64,000 nucleotides of DNA from Morinoia aosen (lineage: Eukaryota > Arthropoda > Malacostraca > Amphipoda > Talitridae). The stretch covers positions 39,782,964-39,846,963 of the forward strand of contig CM059556.1 in the NCBI GenBank assembly GCA_030386875.1. Direction: 5' to 3'. The notes beneath the pieces are model-generated. The model worked only from the letters and a program-made list of their open reading frames with translations. It was not told the origin of the DNA and did not search any database. This document shows positions 50,478-62,401 of this stretch, piece by piece (the first letter of the stretch is position 1; the number at the start of each line of letters is the position of its first letter). The position numbers were made by a program, and so were the translations under genes.

Positions 50478-52749
50478 TGTTATGTCGTGCGCTAGCGGAC
50501 TTTCTATCTTCTCTATCTTCGCTTCGGCACGACATAGAACGGTAGGCGCAAGGGTTCCAAAAGAATTTCGAGGTTTCTTCGGTTTTATTTCTTATCCGAG
50601 CGACTCCGTGAATCTGCCCAGAAAGGTATGATTCAGAGTCGGACCACGAATTGCATGACATGAGAAGCCTAATTCAAGATCATAGTCGAATGATTAACTG
50701 ATGCATATAGCACCGCACAACAAGAAAGTAACTCACACCTCAAGGGTACACGAGAAATAGCTGAGTGGGACATAAGAGGCCATAGAATAGTAGCACATAA
50801 AACGAGAGTTCACCGCCCTGCTAACGACGTAGCACAACAACAATTCGCATTACCATTACTAGTATTATCATATAAGAAAGTTTTAGCCTCCCCTGACCGC
50901 GACAAAGGTGTCCCAAGAGAGGAAAGAGGAAGGCACCATCTAGCGTGTAGTTGGGGGAACGCGGAATCTACGCACAGGGTGCACAGGAACAGTAGGCTGG
51001 GAAATAAGTTCACAAACAAGAAAGGTTTCCGTTGCATCGACGGGGAAGAAAAATAAGTCTCTAGTCGAGTAACACATTTAGAAAGAACACATTTATGATA
51101 TACACACACGAATATTGTAAACTCGTGTCACTAGTCGAGGGGGATGATTGAGGGCAATGTACTCCTAATCCTGCCCGATCTACATTCGATAATACGTGTA
51201 ATGACAGCTATAAGAGACAGCGCAATTTCATGGACGATGCATTTCCATTGTGAGGTGAGAACGCTTTTGATAGTTTATATGTACATGGCATGAACTTCGT
51301 AATCCCTGACGCCAGGCAACAATACGTGAATCGCTTGTTTCGGCCAATGTTCAAAGTGTCCTTTTAAGGAAGCACAAAGTTACACACATGAATGTACATC
51401 CGTATCCAACAATCCTAACACAGCGGTCATTAGTCAATAAGCACTTTATTTGAACAAAGGTGGACGATCGCACAACAAGTTTATAGTTTTCACATGAACG
51501 CTTCACACTATAAAGGTATGACGAGTTAGGTAACATCACAAGTTGAAAGAGGATACTCTAAAATACTTACAGACGATGAGGAAAGGTCCCTCAGTTTAGA
51601 CCTGTGACAGCTTATTTTAGTCTGCAAAATAAGTGCCTACTCTGGCTTTCTTTACCCTATCTGTGGAAAAGAGACAGCAAATTAGGTCTCTAAAGCAGGG
51701 GCAAGTCACTCAGGTCATCAAATCACCATTATCAATAAATTCTATTATAAACAAAATGAGAGAGGCAAGTGCACGTTTGTCGACGTCGCTTTGAAAACAC
51801 AAATCATATGAGCTAGTGGTCTCAAATTTCTGCGCCTATTCTCAGTCTACTGAATGCCGTAACTTTAGGCTTCCACCTTGCTGACTGGCGCAACTTGCCC
51901 AGCACAGCTCATAGGTAAGAAGCCAATCGACTAAATTTAATTCGCTTGGTTCACATCTTTCTATTAATGAATGTTATAAATAATAGAAAGACAAGAGATA
52001 ATACAAAGACAAGAAAATCGTGTTCCCAGTTGGTACAAGTCTGGCACGACGTGCCATGAATTTTTTTATCAACAACTGATGTCTAATCCATGGAAGAATC
52101 ACCATAGCTTTTATTTTCAGTACACAAATCTTTCAATAGTGAAGCAGTGGTTGGTTTGTATTATCAAATAAATATAAAATTTGCTATCTTGTGTTAATCT
52201 ATGAAATGCAATAAACTTCAAGTAATCCTCTGTGTAGACTAAGAGGCATTGAAATGTCAGTCTCTCCATGTTGCATTTACTGCCCATGACACAGTCTACA
52301 ATATTATGTATGACAACATAGCTTACATGGCTTGGCTATTATGTAAATGTTGTTGAGCAAAAGGTTTGGACATTAACACAAATCACTTAGAGCAGTGAAA
52401 CAGAGATAGGAAAGTTCATTAGTAAAATCACAGTGTTCAGCTAAAATACCGTTAAACCAGAACCTGACTAATTCCCAGCATTACACTGCAGCTTACTGGC
52501 TACACCGTGTGAAAACACCCGAAAAATATAGCTAGCGAGGTAACACGTCAATCGAATAGGTTTTTCACTCGAGTTCACTTCCTAAACAACGCAGAACTTA
52601 AAATTATGGGGGAACCTGTTCCTCCCACGCACTTCAAACAAATAAAACGTTGGCGTCATTCTTGCGGACGAAGCGCGGATCCGCAGAATGTTGCCGCAAT
52701 GAATTTATCAAAATTCTTCAAATTTCCTCACGTCTTGTACGACGTGACA
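50478..52749 (-). mobile_element. Solo LTR of the BEL-2 family, reverse orientation
   Basis: 2,272 bp, reverse complement of the BEL-2 LTR (forward TGTTATGTCG to ACGACGTGACA), flanked by the 5 bp duplication GTCGC at 50473-50477 and 52750-52754. No internal sequence remains, so it arose by LTR-LTR recombination after insertion. It lies between the Gypsy-2 pol stop and the Gypsy-2 3' LTR. Confidence 0.95.
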
Positions 52750-52825
52750 GTCGCGTAGTTCGAACTCCTTCCCGCTACAAATGATTGCAGCGGGTGGACC
52801 TTTCGGTCTGCGCCTTGGGGGGTAA
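52750..52825 (+). other. Gypsy-2 3' untranslated end
   Basis: Continues the Gypsy-2 sequence from 50477. It ends CCTTGGGGGGTAA just before the LTR; the G run is a short, weak polypurine tract. Confidence 0.7.
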
Positions 52826-53672
52826 TGTAGCATTCGCTACATAAGCGTAAAATTATTAAACTTTCTCATTCGCACTTAAATAAAATAATTATTGACATTA
52901 AAAATCTTACTCTATATTATTATTAATAATTTTCTACTTATAATTAGTAATCTCTGAAGTTTTTGTGTAAATGCATGAGATAATAAATAACACTCGACAT
53001 TTCCGAGAGAGAAGCCTCTGAATGGCAATACTGCGCAGTGAAGCGTCTCTTTTGAACCACACTTTCTCTGGCCTCGTTTGCTCGTGCATACAGCGTTCTT
53101 AACCTCAACGACGTCGCCAAACGCCACACACACATTTCCCTGGGCCTTATCTTAACAAGTAAAAAAATTCTGCCTGAGACATACTAGTTAAAATCTACGT
53201 GACCTTAGTCTCTGGCTCCACCAGCGAGTGAAAGCCTAAAGATATTATCATCAAAGGCTAGTTAAGCTACCTTTGTCAACCACGAAAACTTGTCTTGTCA
53301 GTGTGGAAAATTATCAGACAGTCCTGAACTTATAAGAGGGACTCTCCTCGCACGTCACTGCTCAAAACTCAGATTCCGTCAGTCGTAAAATTGAGTTTAC
53401 CTAAAGTCCCCCAAACACTCTCATTTACCTCGGGACCTCACCATCGCTCACCGGACCCCGCCGGCACGGAGTGCCCACCTAGACAAGCTCTTCGAGATCA
53501 AGCTCATCGCCAGTCCTCCCGGGTTTCCTTCAATAAATCATTCCAAAAAGCTGAGTCCCAACGTGTCGTAATCATCCGTTTCTCGCAATTTTAAGAACCT
53601 TATCGAGTACGTTTACGTTGGTCGTTGAATACGGATACTAAAGTTTTAATCCATACCCCGCCAAACGTAACA
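52826..53672 (+). repeat. Gypsy-2 3' LTR (847 bp)
   Basis: Same length and ends as 34234-35080, with scattered substitutions (for example CTCAAAACTC against CTCAGAACTC). Confidence 0.93.
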
Positions 53673-53674
53673 CT

Positions 53675-53955
53675 GAGAGAGAAGCCTCTGAATGGCAATA
53701 CTGCGCAGTGAAGCGTCTCTTTTGAACCACACTTTCTCTGGCCTCGTTTGCTCGTGCATACAGCGTTCTTAACCTCAACGACGTCGCCAAACGTCACACA
53801 CACATTTCCCTGGGCCTTATCTTAACAAGTAAAAAAAATCTGCCTGAGACATACTAGTTGAAATCTACGTGACCTTAGTCTCTGGCTCCACCAGCGAGTA
53901 AAAGCCTAAAGATATTATCATCAAAGGCTAGTTAAGCTACCTTTGTCAACCACGA
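53675..53955 (+). repeat. Older Gypsy-2-type LTR, right fragment
   Basis: Repeats the LTR segment from GAGAGAGAAGCCTCTG to GTCAACCACGA (equivalent to 53006-53286). Together with 34086-34233 it appears to be one old LTR split by Gypsy-2, with about 35 bp missing at this junction. It is cut at its right end by BEL-3. Confidence 0.8.
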
Positions 53956-56609
53956 TGTCACGTCTTACAAGACGTGACAAAATTCAAGGAATTTTGATAA
54001 TTTATTCTGGCAACATTCGGCGGATCCGCGCTGGTCCGCAAGAGTGACGCAGCGTGATATTTGAATTGAAGTGCTCGTGGGAGGAACAGGTTCCCGGATA
54101 ATCTTAAGTTTCTGTGTCTTTTAAGAGTGAATTTGTGTAGGAAATTCATGTAATTTACGTGTTACCTCGCTGGCTATATTTTTTGAGTGTCTTCACGCAA
54201 CTTGTGTTCGATAGCGGTGAACGGCCGGTTTCTAGAGCATTCGAGGATGCTTCTGGCGGCCGGCAAACCCACCTACATTGAGTCAGACTAGCCATTACAA
54301 TGCCGTAAGGTCTGGTGTTTTCTTTCGGTGTAGCCGGTAAGCTGCAGTGTAGTGCTGGGAATTAGTCAGACTCTAGTTTAACGGTATTTTAGCTGAACAC
54401 GGTGAATTTGCCGATTTGTCTGTTGAGCAATTTAACCCTGAGGTTAGGTTGATGTGTGCATTCTCATGCTAAGTTTAACAACTCAAGATAGAGAAAGTTG
54501 GAGTATCAGACAGGTTCAGAAAACGTGTGATTTAACCGATGAACTTTCCTATTTTATTTCACTGCTTCAAGGAATTCTGTATTAGTGTTCAAATGTTTTT
54601 TTTTTTTTGCTCAGCAACATTTGCATAATAGCCAAGCCATGTAAGTTAAGTGTCATAGGCAGTAAATGCAACATGGAGAGACTGACATTTCAATGCTTTT
54701 GAATTGGACATTGCGGATTATTTGAAGTTTATTACATTTCATAGATTAACACAAAATAGCACAATTTTCTATTTATTTGAGAATACAAACCATCCGCTGC
54801 TTCACTACTGAAAAATTTGTGTACTGAAAATAAAAACTATGGTGGTTCTTCCATGGATTAGACAACAGTTGTTGATATTGAAAAGTTCATGACATATCGT
54901 GATAAACTTGTACCAACTCGGGAATATGAATTTTTCTTGTCTTTGTGTTGCGCTCTCTATAACATTCATTAATAGAAAAATGTGAAGCAAAGTCAAATAA
55001 ATTTAGTCGATTGGCTTCTTACCTATGAGCTGTGCTGGGCAAGTTGCGCCAGTCAGTAAGGTGGAAGCCTAAAGTTACGGCATTCAGTAGACTGAGAATA
55101 GGCGCCGAAATTTGAGACCACTAGCCCATGTGATTTGTGTTTTCAAAGCGACGTTGATAAACGTGTACTTGCCGCTTTCATCTTTTATAATGGGTTTTGT
55201 TGACAATGGCCGATCTGATAACCTAAGTAACTTGCCCCTGCTTTAGAGACCTAATTTTGCTGTCCCTCTTCCACAGATATGTTAAACAAAGAGACAGAAT
55301 AATCACTTGGTTCATATGCTAAAATAAGCTGTTCCAGGTCTAAAGTGAGGGACCTTTCCCCATCGTCTGTAAGTATTTTAGAGTATCCTCTCTCAACTTG
55401 TAACATTACCTAACTCGTCATCTCTTTATCATTGTGAAGCGTTCATGTGAGGACTATACATTTGTTGCGCGATCATCCACCTTTGTTTGGATAGAGTGCT
55501 TATTAACTAATGACCGCTATGTTAAAATTGTTGGGTTAGAGATACAGAACTTATAGTCTTCTTGGCCCTCATGCTTGTGTGTTTGTATGCATGTGTGTAT
55601 GTGTGTGAATGCATATGCGTGTGTATGTATATACGGATGTATATTCATATATATTTCTTTTGTGCTTCTTTAAAATGACGGTTCGAACACTGGCCGAAAC
55701 AAACGATTCATGTATTATTTCCTGGCGTCGGGAATTGCGAAGTTTATGTCATGTACATGTAAACTGTCAAGAGTGTTCTCACCTCACAATGAAAATGCAT
55801 CGTCCATGGAATCGTGTTGTCTCTCAAAATTATCATTACATGTATTGTCAAATGTAGATTGAGCAAGATTAGGAGTACATTGCCCTCAATCACCCCTTTC
55901 GACTAGTGACACGAGTTCTACAATATTCGTGTGCGTGTATCATAGATGTGTTCTTTCTAATGTGTTTCCTAGCCGTGTGTCTTTGGCAGGGTGTTCTTGA
56001 CAATGTGTTCTTCGACTAGAGACTCGTTTTCTTCCCTGTCAGTGCAACAGAAACCTTTCCTTGTTTCAGGAACTTCTTTCCTAGCTCACTGCTCCTGTGC
56101 GCCTTGTGCATAGATTCCGCGTTCCCTCAACCTCATACCAAATGGTGCCTTCTTCTTTCCTCTCTTGGAACATCTTTGTCGTGGTTAAGGGAGGCTAAAA
56201 CTTTCCTATAGAATGATAATAATTGAGTCATGAAATGTCATTATGCTATGTTGTTCCCATGACTATGCCTCGTGACCACTCTTATCGCCCTTCCGTCACT
56301 AGAATATCATACCTAGTTCTAACATTATTTAGCCGTGCTCTGTGTCTTGCTCAAAGAAGTAGGAGATTCCTTTCTCGTTATGCAGCGCCATATACATTTA
56401 ATTGATCAATCGACTGCGATCTTAAATTAGGATTTTATCGCAATTCCTGGTCCGAGTCTGAATCATACTTGTCTGTGCAGATTTACGGAACCACGGGATA
56501 AGAAATAAAAAACCTGAAGAGACCTCGTTTCCCTTTGGGCGTCCTACCGAGTTCCGTTCAATGGCGTGCCGAAGCGAAGATAGAAATTCCGCTAGCGCAC
56601 GACATTACA
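53956..56609 (+). repeat. BEL-3 5' LTR (2,654 bp)
   Basis: Begins TGTCACGTCTTACAAGACGTG and ends CACGACATTACA. Related to the BEL-2 LTR but with two extra blocks of about 125 bp, one (about 54195-54325) containing a strong imperfect hairpin. The same blocks are in the 3' LTR. Left flank CACGA; the matching right flank is not in the window. Confidence 0.92.
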
Positions 56610-56696
56610 GTAAATAGACGTCAGCGGAAGGTGCCCTCCCACGAAGAAGCCCTCCAAAGAGGAGGCCCACAGCAGATTCTCAGCCGCCCGCGGCGA

Positions 56697-59381
56697 ATGT
56701 CCGAGACCACAACGATGACCTCTCTCGGAAGAAAGAGCAAGCCTAGACTTCCACAGCTGGAAGAACAATTCAATACTGAGCTAGCAGCCTTGAACAGTCT
56801 CCTGAATGGTGCAGTACCACGAGATCTCAAGACCCCCAGCGAGGTGGATCAAGTCCACGCTGGAATCCTAGCAAAGGCTAAGACCGTCACGCGAATCGGA
56901 GACCAGCTGGTCCTGGCTCTCGAGGGTTCAGGAGCCACCGCAGAAGCGACGGTAATTCGAGGCTCATTGACAAGCGCTAGAGCTCGCAGGAAAGCACTAG
57001 CGGACTCAATGGACCACAGAAACGAAGAGCTCTGCGCGAGCTCTTCACAAAGTGTGGCAAAGGAACCCTCCCAGCGCAAGAATTCGAGGTCGATAAAGAC
57101 CTCGTCCAAGAACCAACGGCAAGGCGCTGCATATCAAAACGAGCCCTCAAATTCACTATCCGCTGAGAGCAGGAACAGACACCGTTCCAACCGTCAGGGT
57201 GAAAACCAAGCAAGCCCCAGTCATCGTCGTCGGAGTCGCAAAGGCTCGAGCTATTACAGCCAGAGTCAAGCCAGTGAGAGCGATCACAGCCAGAGCCTTC
57301 CCAGCGCCAGCTCTCGTCACCATGACGGCGAGTCCGAGCGCCGCGAGCCCCCTAGCCGAGGCAACAAGCAGATGCTTATCGACATCACGGAAGATCCATC
57401 GGTGCTGTTGGCACAAATCACCATCGAGAGGTCGAAACTGAGGAACGGGAACCGAACGGAGGACGATCAGCCCTTTGGTGAAGAGAAAATCGAGAGCAAA
57501 GACGCTCGCACAGGAGCATGGGTCGACCGAGCTTTCCAGCATCACGTCACAGAGTCCGCAGGGGGCGCAACGGCGGTTGCGAACGCTCCGCCCCGTGACA
57601 CCGACCTCGCACCTCCAATGAATCCCTCCGCACCAGCATTCCAGCCCAGGACCTCTACCAGTTCACCCGCCGTGATCTTCGAAACCAAGCCGCCAGTGAT
57701 CGACGGAGCCATGAGGCTCTCGATGATCGAAGACCTAAAAAGGGCACCGAGCCAGCCCTACGCGGGAGAGGCTCACCTGTTCCACAGATGGTTCGATGCC
57801 ATCAAGAGAAGGATGGAGAGGCTGGCCGTGGAGCCCATCGACGCCATCGAGATCCTCACAAACCATACCTGCGGCGAGCCGAGGAGCCTAATAGATGACA
57901 CCCTGGCCGCCACCTACCTGGACACAGCGGCCCTGCTCACCCTCATCGTCGAACAATTGAAGACTCGCTTCGCCTCTGACGACAGGGTAGCCGATAGCCT
58001 GCTCGAACGCCTCGCCCAAACCTCGGATATAAAGGGCATGAAGGGCGACCGCACAATCGGTCTCAAGCTGCGGAAGTTCAGCGACGCCTGTCTAGCGATT
58101 CATCACACGATGCAGCACAAAAAAGGCCTCGCCTTCCTGAACACCGACGTAGGGCTGTCCCCCATCGTTGAGAGACTACCCTTCTTCGTTCTGGACGCCT
58201 GGAGAAGCGAACGAACTAGGCACAGAAGACTATCTGGATCGCTACCTGATTTCGCGAGGTTCTACGACTTCATCAAAACGCTGTCAGATACCCAATGCGA
58301 CAGTTTTGGAGCATCAAACCTCAACTGGGTGAGCGCCCGACGCGACACCGCGGCACCCGTTCGTCCCAATCGAAGAGCCCCGCGAGTTCTCTACACATCC
58401 TTAGAGAATCGACCCGACAGCTGCGTTCTCCACCAGAGTGCACAGCACGCGACGAACTCGTGCCATGCAGTAAGAAAGATGGAATCTCAGAAGAAGAAGG
58501 ACTTCCTACGTGAGCACAAGCTGTGTTACCGCTGCTTAGGCGATCACTGGGCAAAGCATTGCAAAGAGTTCGTGAAGTGCGACGATTGCGGAGCCGAGAA
58601 TCACACCACAACCGCTCACATCAACTGGCGAGCAGCTGGAAATTCGAGTGAAACCACTCGTCAGGAGAGACCCAGTCGAGAACCGAGCGACGACAGAGCT
58701 CAGAGCGAACTCGGGGATAGATTGAGAGCCGTGGCCCTGGCCTCCCGCATACCCACAGCCGAGAAGGGCGCATGCAGCAAAGTTGTTCTGGCAGACGTTA
58801 TCGACGAGAACACGGGTCGGTCGTGCCGCGCCTACGTGATCTTAGATGAGCAAAGCCCCACGTCCTTCTGCTCTCCTAAGCTGTTGAACGCCCTCCGCGT
58901 GAAAACCCCCAAGTCTCACTACGAGTTGGAAACGCTGACCGATCAATCCGCCGCTCGATACGGCAGACGCGTGTCAGGGCTGAAAATAAAGGGAGTGTCC
59001 GAGGACCAAACATTCGAGCTCCCACCAATGTTGGAATGCAACTCCATTCCCGATAGAAAAAAAGCAGTCGCGACCTACGAACGCGTCGCAAGAACCCCGG
59101 AGATATCGCACTTCGCTCAGCATTTCTTGCCCTTGGACAAACACGCAGAAGTCGCGGTGCTCCTGGGGATGGACTGTGGAGACCTACTCTACAGTCACTC
59201 CGACAAACAAAGCCGCAAGGCTCCGTTCGTCCACCACACTGCCTTAGGCTGGGCAGTGGTCGGCAAGGTGAACGACGACGTCAGCCCCGAAGGAGAGCAC
59301 TCTTACACGGTCGCAAGAATCGTAGCCGAAGCCGCCCTCAAAACCTGTGGCCCGGAGACGTGCCTTGAACCGCTCTCATGA
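56697..59381 (+). CDS. gag-pro: BEL-3 Gag and protease
   Basis: From ATG 56697 (another ATG at 56715) the frame encodes 894 residues closely matching BEL-2: coiled-coil N-terminus, Ser/Arg-rich linker, DUF1759-type capsid region (KRAPSQPYAGEAHLFHRWF), zinc segments (CYRCLGDHWAKHC, CDDCGAENHTTTAH) and the BEL protease (VILDEQSPTSFC, VLLGMD, GWAVVGK). It ends at TGA 59379-59381, about 30 residues after the protease. The RT that should follow is absent. The frame has no other defect over 2.7 kb, which suggests that gag and protease were kept functional while RT and integrase were lost. Confidence 0.88.
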   Translation: MSETTTMTSLGRKSKPRLPQLEEQFNTELAALNSLLNGAVPRDLKTPSEVDQVHAGILAKAKTVTRIGDQLVLALEGSGATAEATVIRGSLTSARARRKALADSMDHRNEELCASSSQSVAKEPSQRKNSRSIKTSSKNQRQGAAYQNEPSNSLSAESRNRHRSNRQGENQASPSHRRRSRKGSSYYSQSQASESDHSQSLPSASSRHHDGESERREPPSRGNKQMLIDITEDPSVLLAQITIERSKLRNGNRTEDDQPFGEEKIESKDARTGAWVDRAFQHHVTESAGGATAVANAPPRDTDLAPPMNPSAPAFQPRTSTSSPAVIFETKPPVIDGAMRLSMIEDLKRAPSQPYAGEAHLFHRWFDAIKRRMERLAVEPIDAIEILTNHTCGEPRSLIDDTLAATYLDTAALLTLIVEQLKTRFASDDRVADSLLERLAQTSDIKGMKGDRTIGLKLRKFSDACLAIHHTMQHKKGLAFLNTDVGLSPIVERLPFFVLDAWRSERTRHRRLSGSLPDFARFYDFIKTLSDTQCDSFGASNLNWVSARRDTAAPVRPNRRAPRVLYTSLENRPDSCVLHQSAQHATNSCHAVRKMESQKKKDFLREHKLCYRCLGDHWAKHCKEFVKCDDCGAENHTTTAHINWRAAGNSSETTRQERPSREPSDDRAQSELGDRLRAVALASRIPTAEKGACSKVVLADVIDENTGRSCRAYVILDEQSPTSFCSPKLLNALRVKTPKSHYELETLTDQSAARYGRRVSGLKIKGVSEDQTFELPPMLECNSIPDRKKAVATYERVARTPEISHFAQHFLPLDKHAEVAVLLGMDCGDLLYSHSDKQSRKAPFVHHTALGWAVVGKVNDDVSPEGEHSYTVARIVAEAALKTCGPETCLEPLS

Positions 59382-60221
59382 GAAGACGCTATCGCCCAGC
59401 AGCACAGCGATGAAACCTCTCATCCGCGGCCCTCCGACGATCGCGGAGACCCTGAAAAGATGAAAAACACAAGGGCAGAGGAAGACAATCAAGCGGAAGC
59501 CCCGCCAACGACGAGATCTATCAACCAGTCAGCAACAGACGATGAAATGGACGCTCGGTGCGATCCAGACAGCGCATCACCGGAGTCCAAGAAGAGACCG
59601 AAACGGGAGCTTCCGTACCCTGGTGATCTGAAGAGAAAGTACGACGCGCACCATGCTGAGCGCACATCTGTCAACAAAAGAGCTCGACAGAACGGGCAAA
59701 GCGAAGGGGGAGGCGGCTCCGCGGCTCCCGACCCTCCAGGAAACGCCAAGCACCCACCTCCATCTTCCCTTTACCAGCCTCTCAGTACCGCCTACGCAAC
59801 AAGCTGCCGTCGGAATCCGAAGCATCGGGACGAGCACGACGCACTCGCCGACGCACGAGGAATGCCGGGCAGCGTCGAGAAAGACCAGGAGACAACACCC
59901 GGACCCCTCCAGAGGTCCACCACCCGTCAGCGACGGAAAGTTCGACGTTGGTCGGGGAAGCAGAGAGGACTCCTCTTTGAGCCACGCCCGCGCAGCCGGT
60001 GGAAGGCCACCCACACGTCGCTGAAGACAACACCGATGCGTCCCGCGGGGCGAGACGACTGCGATGAGCACGTAGTGTGTGGCGCCCCGCCACTGAACCA
60101 GCCCTTAACCAGCGCTTCCCCCCTCGCCCCCCCCCCCCGAAGGCAGTTATTGGTGGCCAGAGCCACCAAGGAGGGGGAGTGTCACGTCTTACAAGACGTG
60201 ACAAAATTCAAAGAATTTTGA
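59382..60221 (+). CDS. Unidentified reading frame replacing RT/integrase in BEL-3
   Basis: The same frame continues after the TGA for 279 codons to a stop at 60219-60221, 40 bp inside the 3' LTR. An internal ATG is at 59460. The translation is rich in Arg, Lys, Ser and Pro, with a possible nuclear localisation motif (KKRPKREL, KRARQ). I recognise no domain. The first 60 residues loosely echo the BEL-2 segment just before RT (shared DDR and EAP), so part may be strongly diverged pol. The DNA is GC-rich and other frames are open too, so coding status is doubtful. Confidence 0.3.
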   Translation, partial: EDAIAQQHSDETSHPRPSDDRGDPEKMKNTRAEEDNQAEAPPTTRSINQSATDDEMDARCDPDSASPESKKRPKRELPYPGDLKRKYDAHHAERTSVNKRARQNGQSEGGGGSAAPDPPGNAKHPPPSSLYQPLSTAYATSCRRNPKHRDEHDALADARGMPGSVEKDQETTPGPLQRSTTRQRRKVRRWSGKQRGLLFEPRPRSRWKATHTSLKTTPMRPAGRDDCDEHVVCGAPPLNQPLTSASPLAPPPRRQLLVARATKEGECHVLQDVTKFKEF

Positions 60222-61990
60222 TAATTTATTCTGGCAACATTCGGCGGATCCGCGCTGGTCCGCAAGAGTGACGCAGCGTGTTATTTGAATTGAAGTGCTC
60301 GTGGGAGGAACAGGTTCCCGGATAATCTTAAGTTTCTGTGTCTTTTAAGAGTGAATTTGTGTAGGAAATTCATGTAATTTACGTGTTACCTCGCTGGGTA
60401 TATTTTTTGAGTGTCTTCACGCAATTTGTGTTCGATAGCGGTGAACGGCCGGTTTCTAGAGCATTCGAGGATGCTTCTGGCGGCCGGCAAACCCACCTAC
60501 ATTGAGTCAGACTAGCCATTACAATGCCGTAAGGTCTGGTGTTTTCTTTCGGTGTAGCCGGTAAGCTGCAGTGTAGTGCTGGGAATTAGTCAGACTCTAG
60601 TTTAACGGTATTTTAGCTGAACACGGTGAATTTACCGATTTGTCTGTTGAGCAATTTAACCCTGAGGTTAGGTTGATGTGTGCATTCTCATGCTAAGTTT
60701 AACAACTCAAGATAGAGAAAGTTGGAGTATCAGACAGGTTCAGAAAACGTGTGATTTAACCGATGAACTTTCCTATTTTATTTCACTGCTTCAAGGAATT
60801 CTGTATTAGTGTTCAAATGTTTTTTTTTTTGCTCAGCAACATTTGCATAATAGCCAAGCCATGTAAGTTAAGTGTCATAGGCAGTAAATGCAACATGGAG
60901 AGACTGACATTTCAATGCTTTTGAATTGGACATAGCGGATTATTTGAAGTTTATTACATTTCATAGATTAACACAAAATAACACAATTTTCTATTTATTT
61001 GAGAATACAAACCATCCGCTGCTTCACTACTGAAAGATTTGCGTACTGAAAATAAAAACTATGGTGGTTCTTCCATGGATTAGACATCAGTTGTTGATAT
61101 TGAAAAGTTCATGACACATCGTGATAAACTTGTACCAACTCGGGAATATGAATTTTTCTTGTCTTTGTGTTGCGCTCTCTATAACATTCATTAATAGAAA
61201 AATGTAAAGCAAAGTCAAATAAATTTAGTCGATTGGCTTCTTACCTATGAGCTGTGCTGGGCAAGTTGCGTCAGTCAGTAAGGTGGAAGCCTAAAGTTAC
61301 GGCATTCAGTAGACTGAGAATAGGCGCAGAAATTTGAGACCACTAGCCCATGTGATTTGTGTTTTCAAAGCGACGTTGATAAACGTGTACTTGCCGCTTT
61401 CATCTTTTGATAATGGGTTTTGTTGACAATGGCCGATCTGATAACCTAAGTAACTTGCCCCTGCTTTAGAGACCTAATTTTGCTGTCCCTCTTCCACAGG
61501 TAGGTTAAACAAAGAGACAGAATAATCACTTGGTTCATATGCTAAAATAAGCTGTTCCAGGTCTAAAGTGAGGGACCTTTCCCCATCGTCTGTAAGTATT
61601 TTAGAGTATCCTCTCTCAACTTGTAACATTACCTAACTCGTCATCTCTTTATCATTGTGAAGCGTTCATGTGAGGACTATACATTTGTTGCGCGATCATC
61701 CACCTTTGTTTGGATAGAGTGCTTATTAACTAATGACCGCTATGTTAAAATTGTTGGGTTAGAGATACAGAACTTATAGTCTTCTTGGCCCTCATGCTTG
61801 TGTGTATGTATGCATGTGTGTATGTGTGTGAATGCATATGCGTGTGTATGTATATACGGATGTATATTCATATATATTTCTTTTGTGCTTCTTTAAAATG
61901 ACGGTTCGAACACTGGCCGAAACAAGCGATTCATGTATTATTTCCTGGCGTCGGGAATTGCGAAGTTTATGTCATGTACATGTAAACTGT
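60180..61990 (+). repeat. BEL-3 3' LTR, truncated by an insertion
   Basis: Matches the BEL-3 5' LTR from its start to GTACATGTAAACTGT, then stops at about 61990. Preceded by CACCAAGGAGGGGGAG, the polypurine tract. The remaining about 840 bp of LTR are not in the window. Confidence 0.9.
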
Positions 61991-62401
61991 TATTATGGAG
62001 TGGATAGCCCTACACTAGAGCACAGCATAGGTTCCACATAGACACAACATAGTTATAGTACTGAACAAATAGACAATGCTATGACACAGCAATTTAGGTA
62101 AATAGTTCACTCACCTCTTGGATATCTTAACTTAAATACTCAATGTGGAATACTGTGGCTAGTCAGAGTAGAGCGGAGATAGACGGGAATATATATATAG
62201 AATAGGGTAGAATAGAATTAGCACATTAGTTTAGAAATTAAGAAGTTAGATACCAACCACAGTAGGTAATTATATACACACTCAGTCAACATTTACTTGT
62301 TGTTGAACCTGAGGCCAATAGCAGACTGACTTGTGAGTGTTGCTCTCTCGAGCGTTGCCAACTTATGGTCTCTCTAACTAGAACTCACACTACTCGCTAT
62401 A
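61991..62401. other. Fragment of an unidentified LTR-like insertion
   Basis: About 410 bp unlike any other part of the window. If its start is TGTTATTATGG (61989), it has the TG start of an LTR, and it contains an AATATATATATAG TATA-like run near 62190. It is cut on the right by a BEL-2-type LTR. No coding frame. Identity unknown. Confidence 0.4.

Larger units (their letters stand above)
34234..53672 (+). mobile_element. Gypsy-2: degenerate Ty3/Gypsy element with two BEL insertions
   Basis: 5' LTR 34234-35080, gag 35629-36579, pol 36576-37365 and 48128-50363, 3' LTR 52826-53672. After removing BEL-2 and the solo LTR the element is about 6.4 kb, normal for Gypsy. Gag with a CWYH..FG zinc motif and pol order PR-RT-RH-IN support the family. 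It is inactive: a TGA in gag, an RT deletion, a frameshift, a stop beside the RT active site, a frameshift in integrase and two insertions. No clear target duplication (flanks ATGCA and CTGAG). Confidence 0.92.
53956..61990 (+). mobile_element. BEL-3: BEL/Pao relative lacking RT and integrase
   Basis: 5' LTR 53956-56609, internal part 56610-60179 (3.6 kb), 3' LTR from 60180, interrupted at about 61990. Gag and protease are closely related to BEL-2, the LTRs less so. After protease there is no RT, RNase H or integrase; instead about 700 bp of unrelated GC-rich DNA precedes an end that again resembles the last 100 bp of BEL-2. It would need enzymes from another element, so it is best described as non-autonomous. 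Confidence 0.88.
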
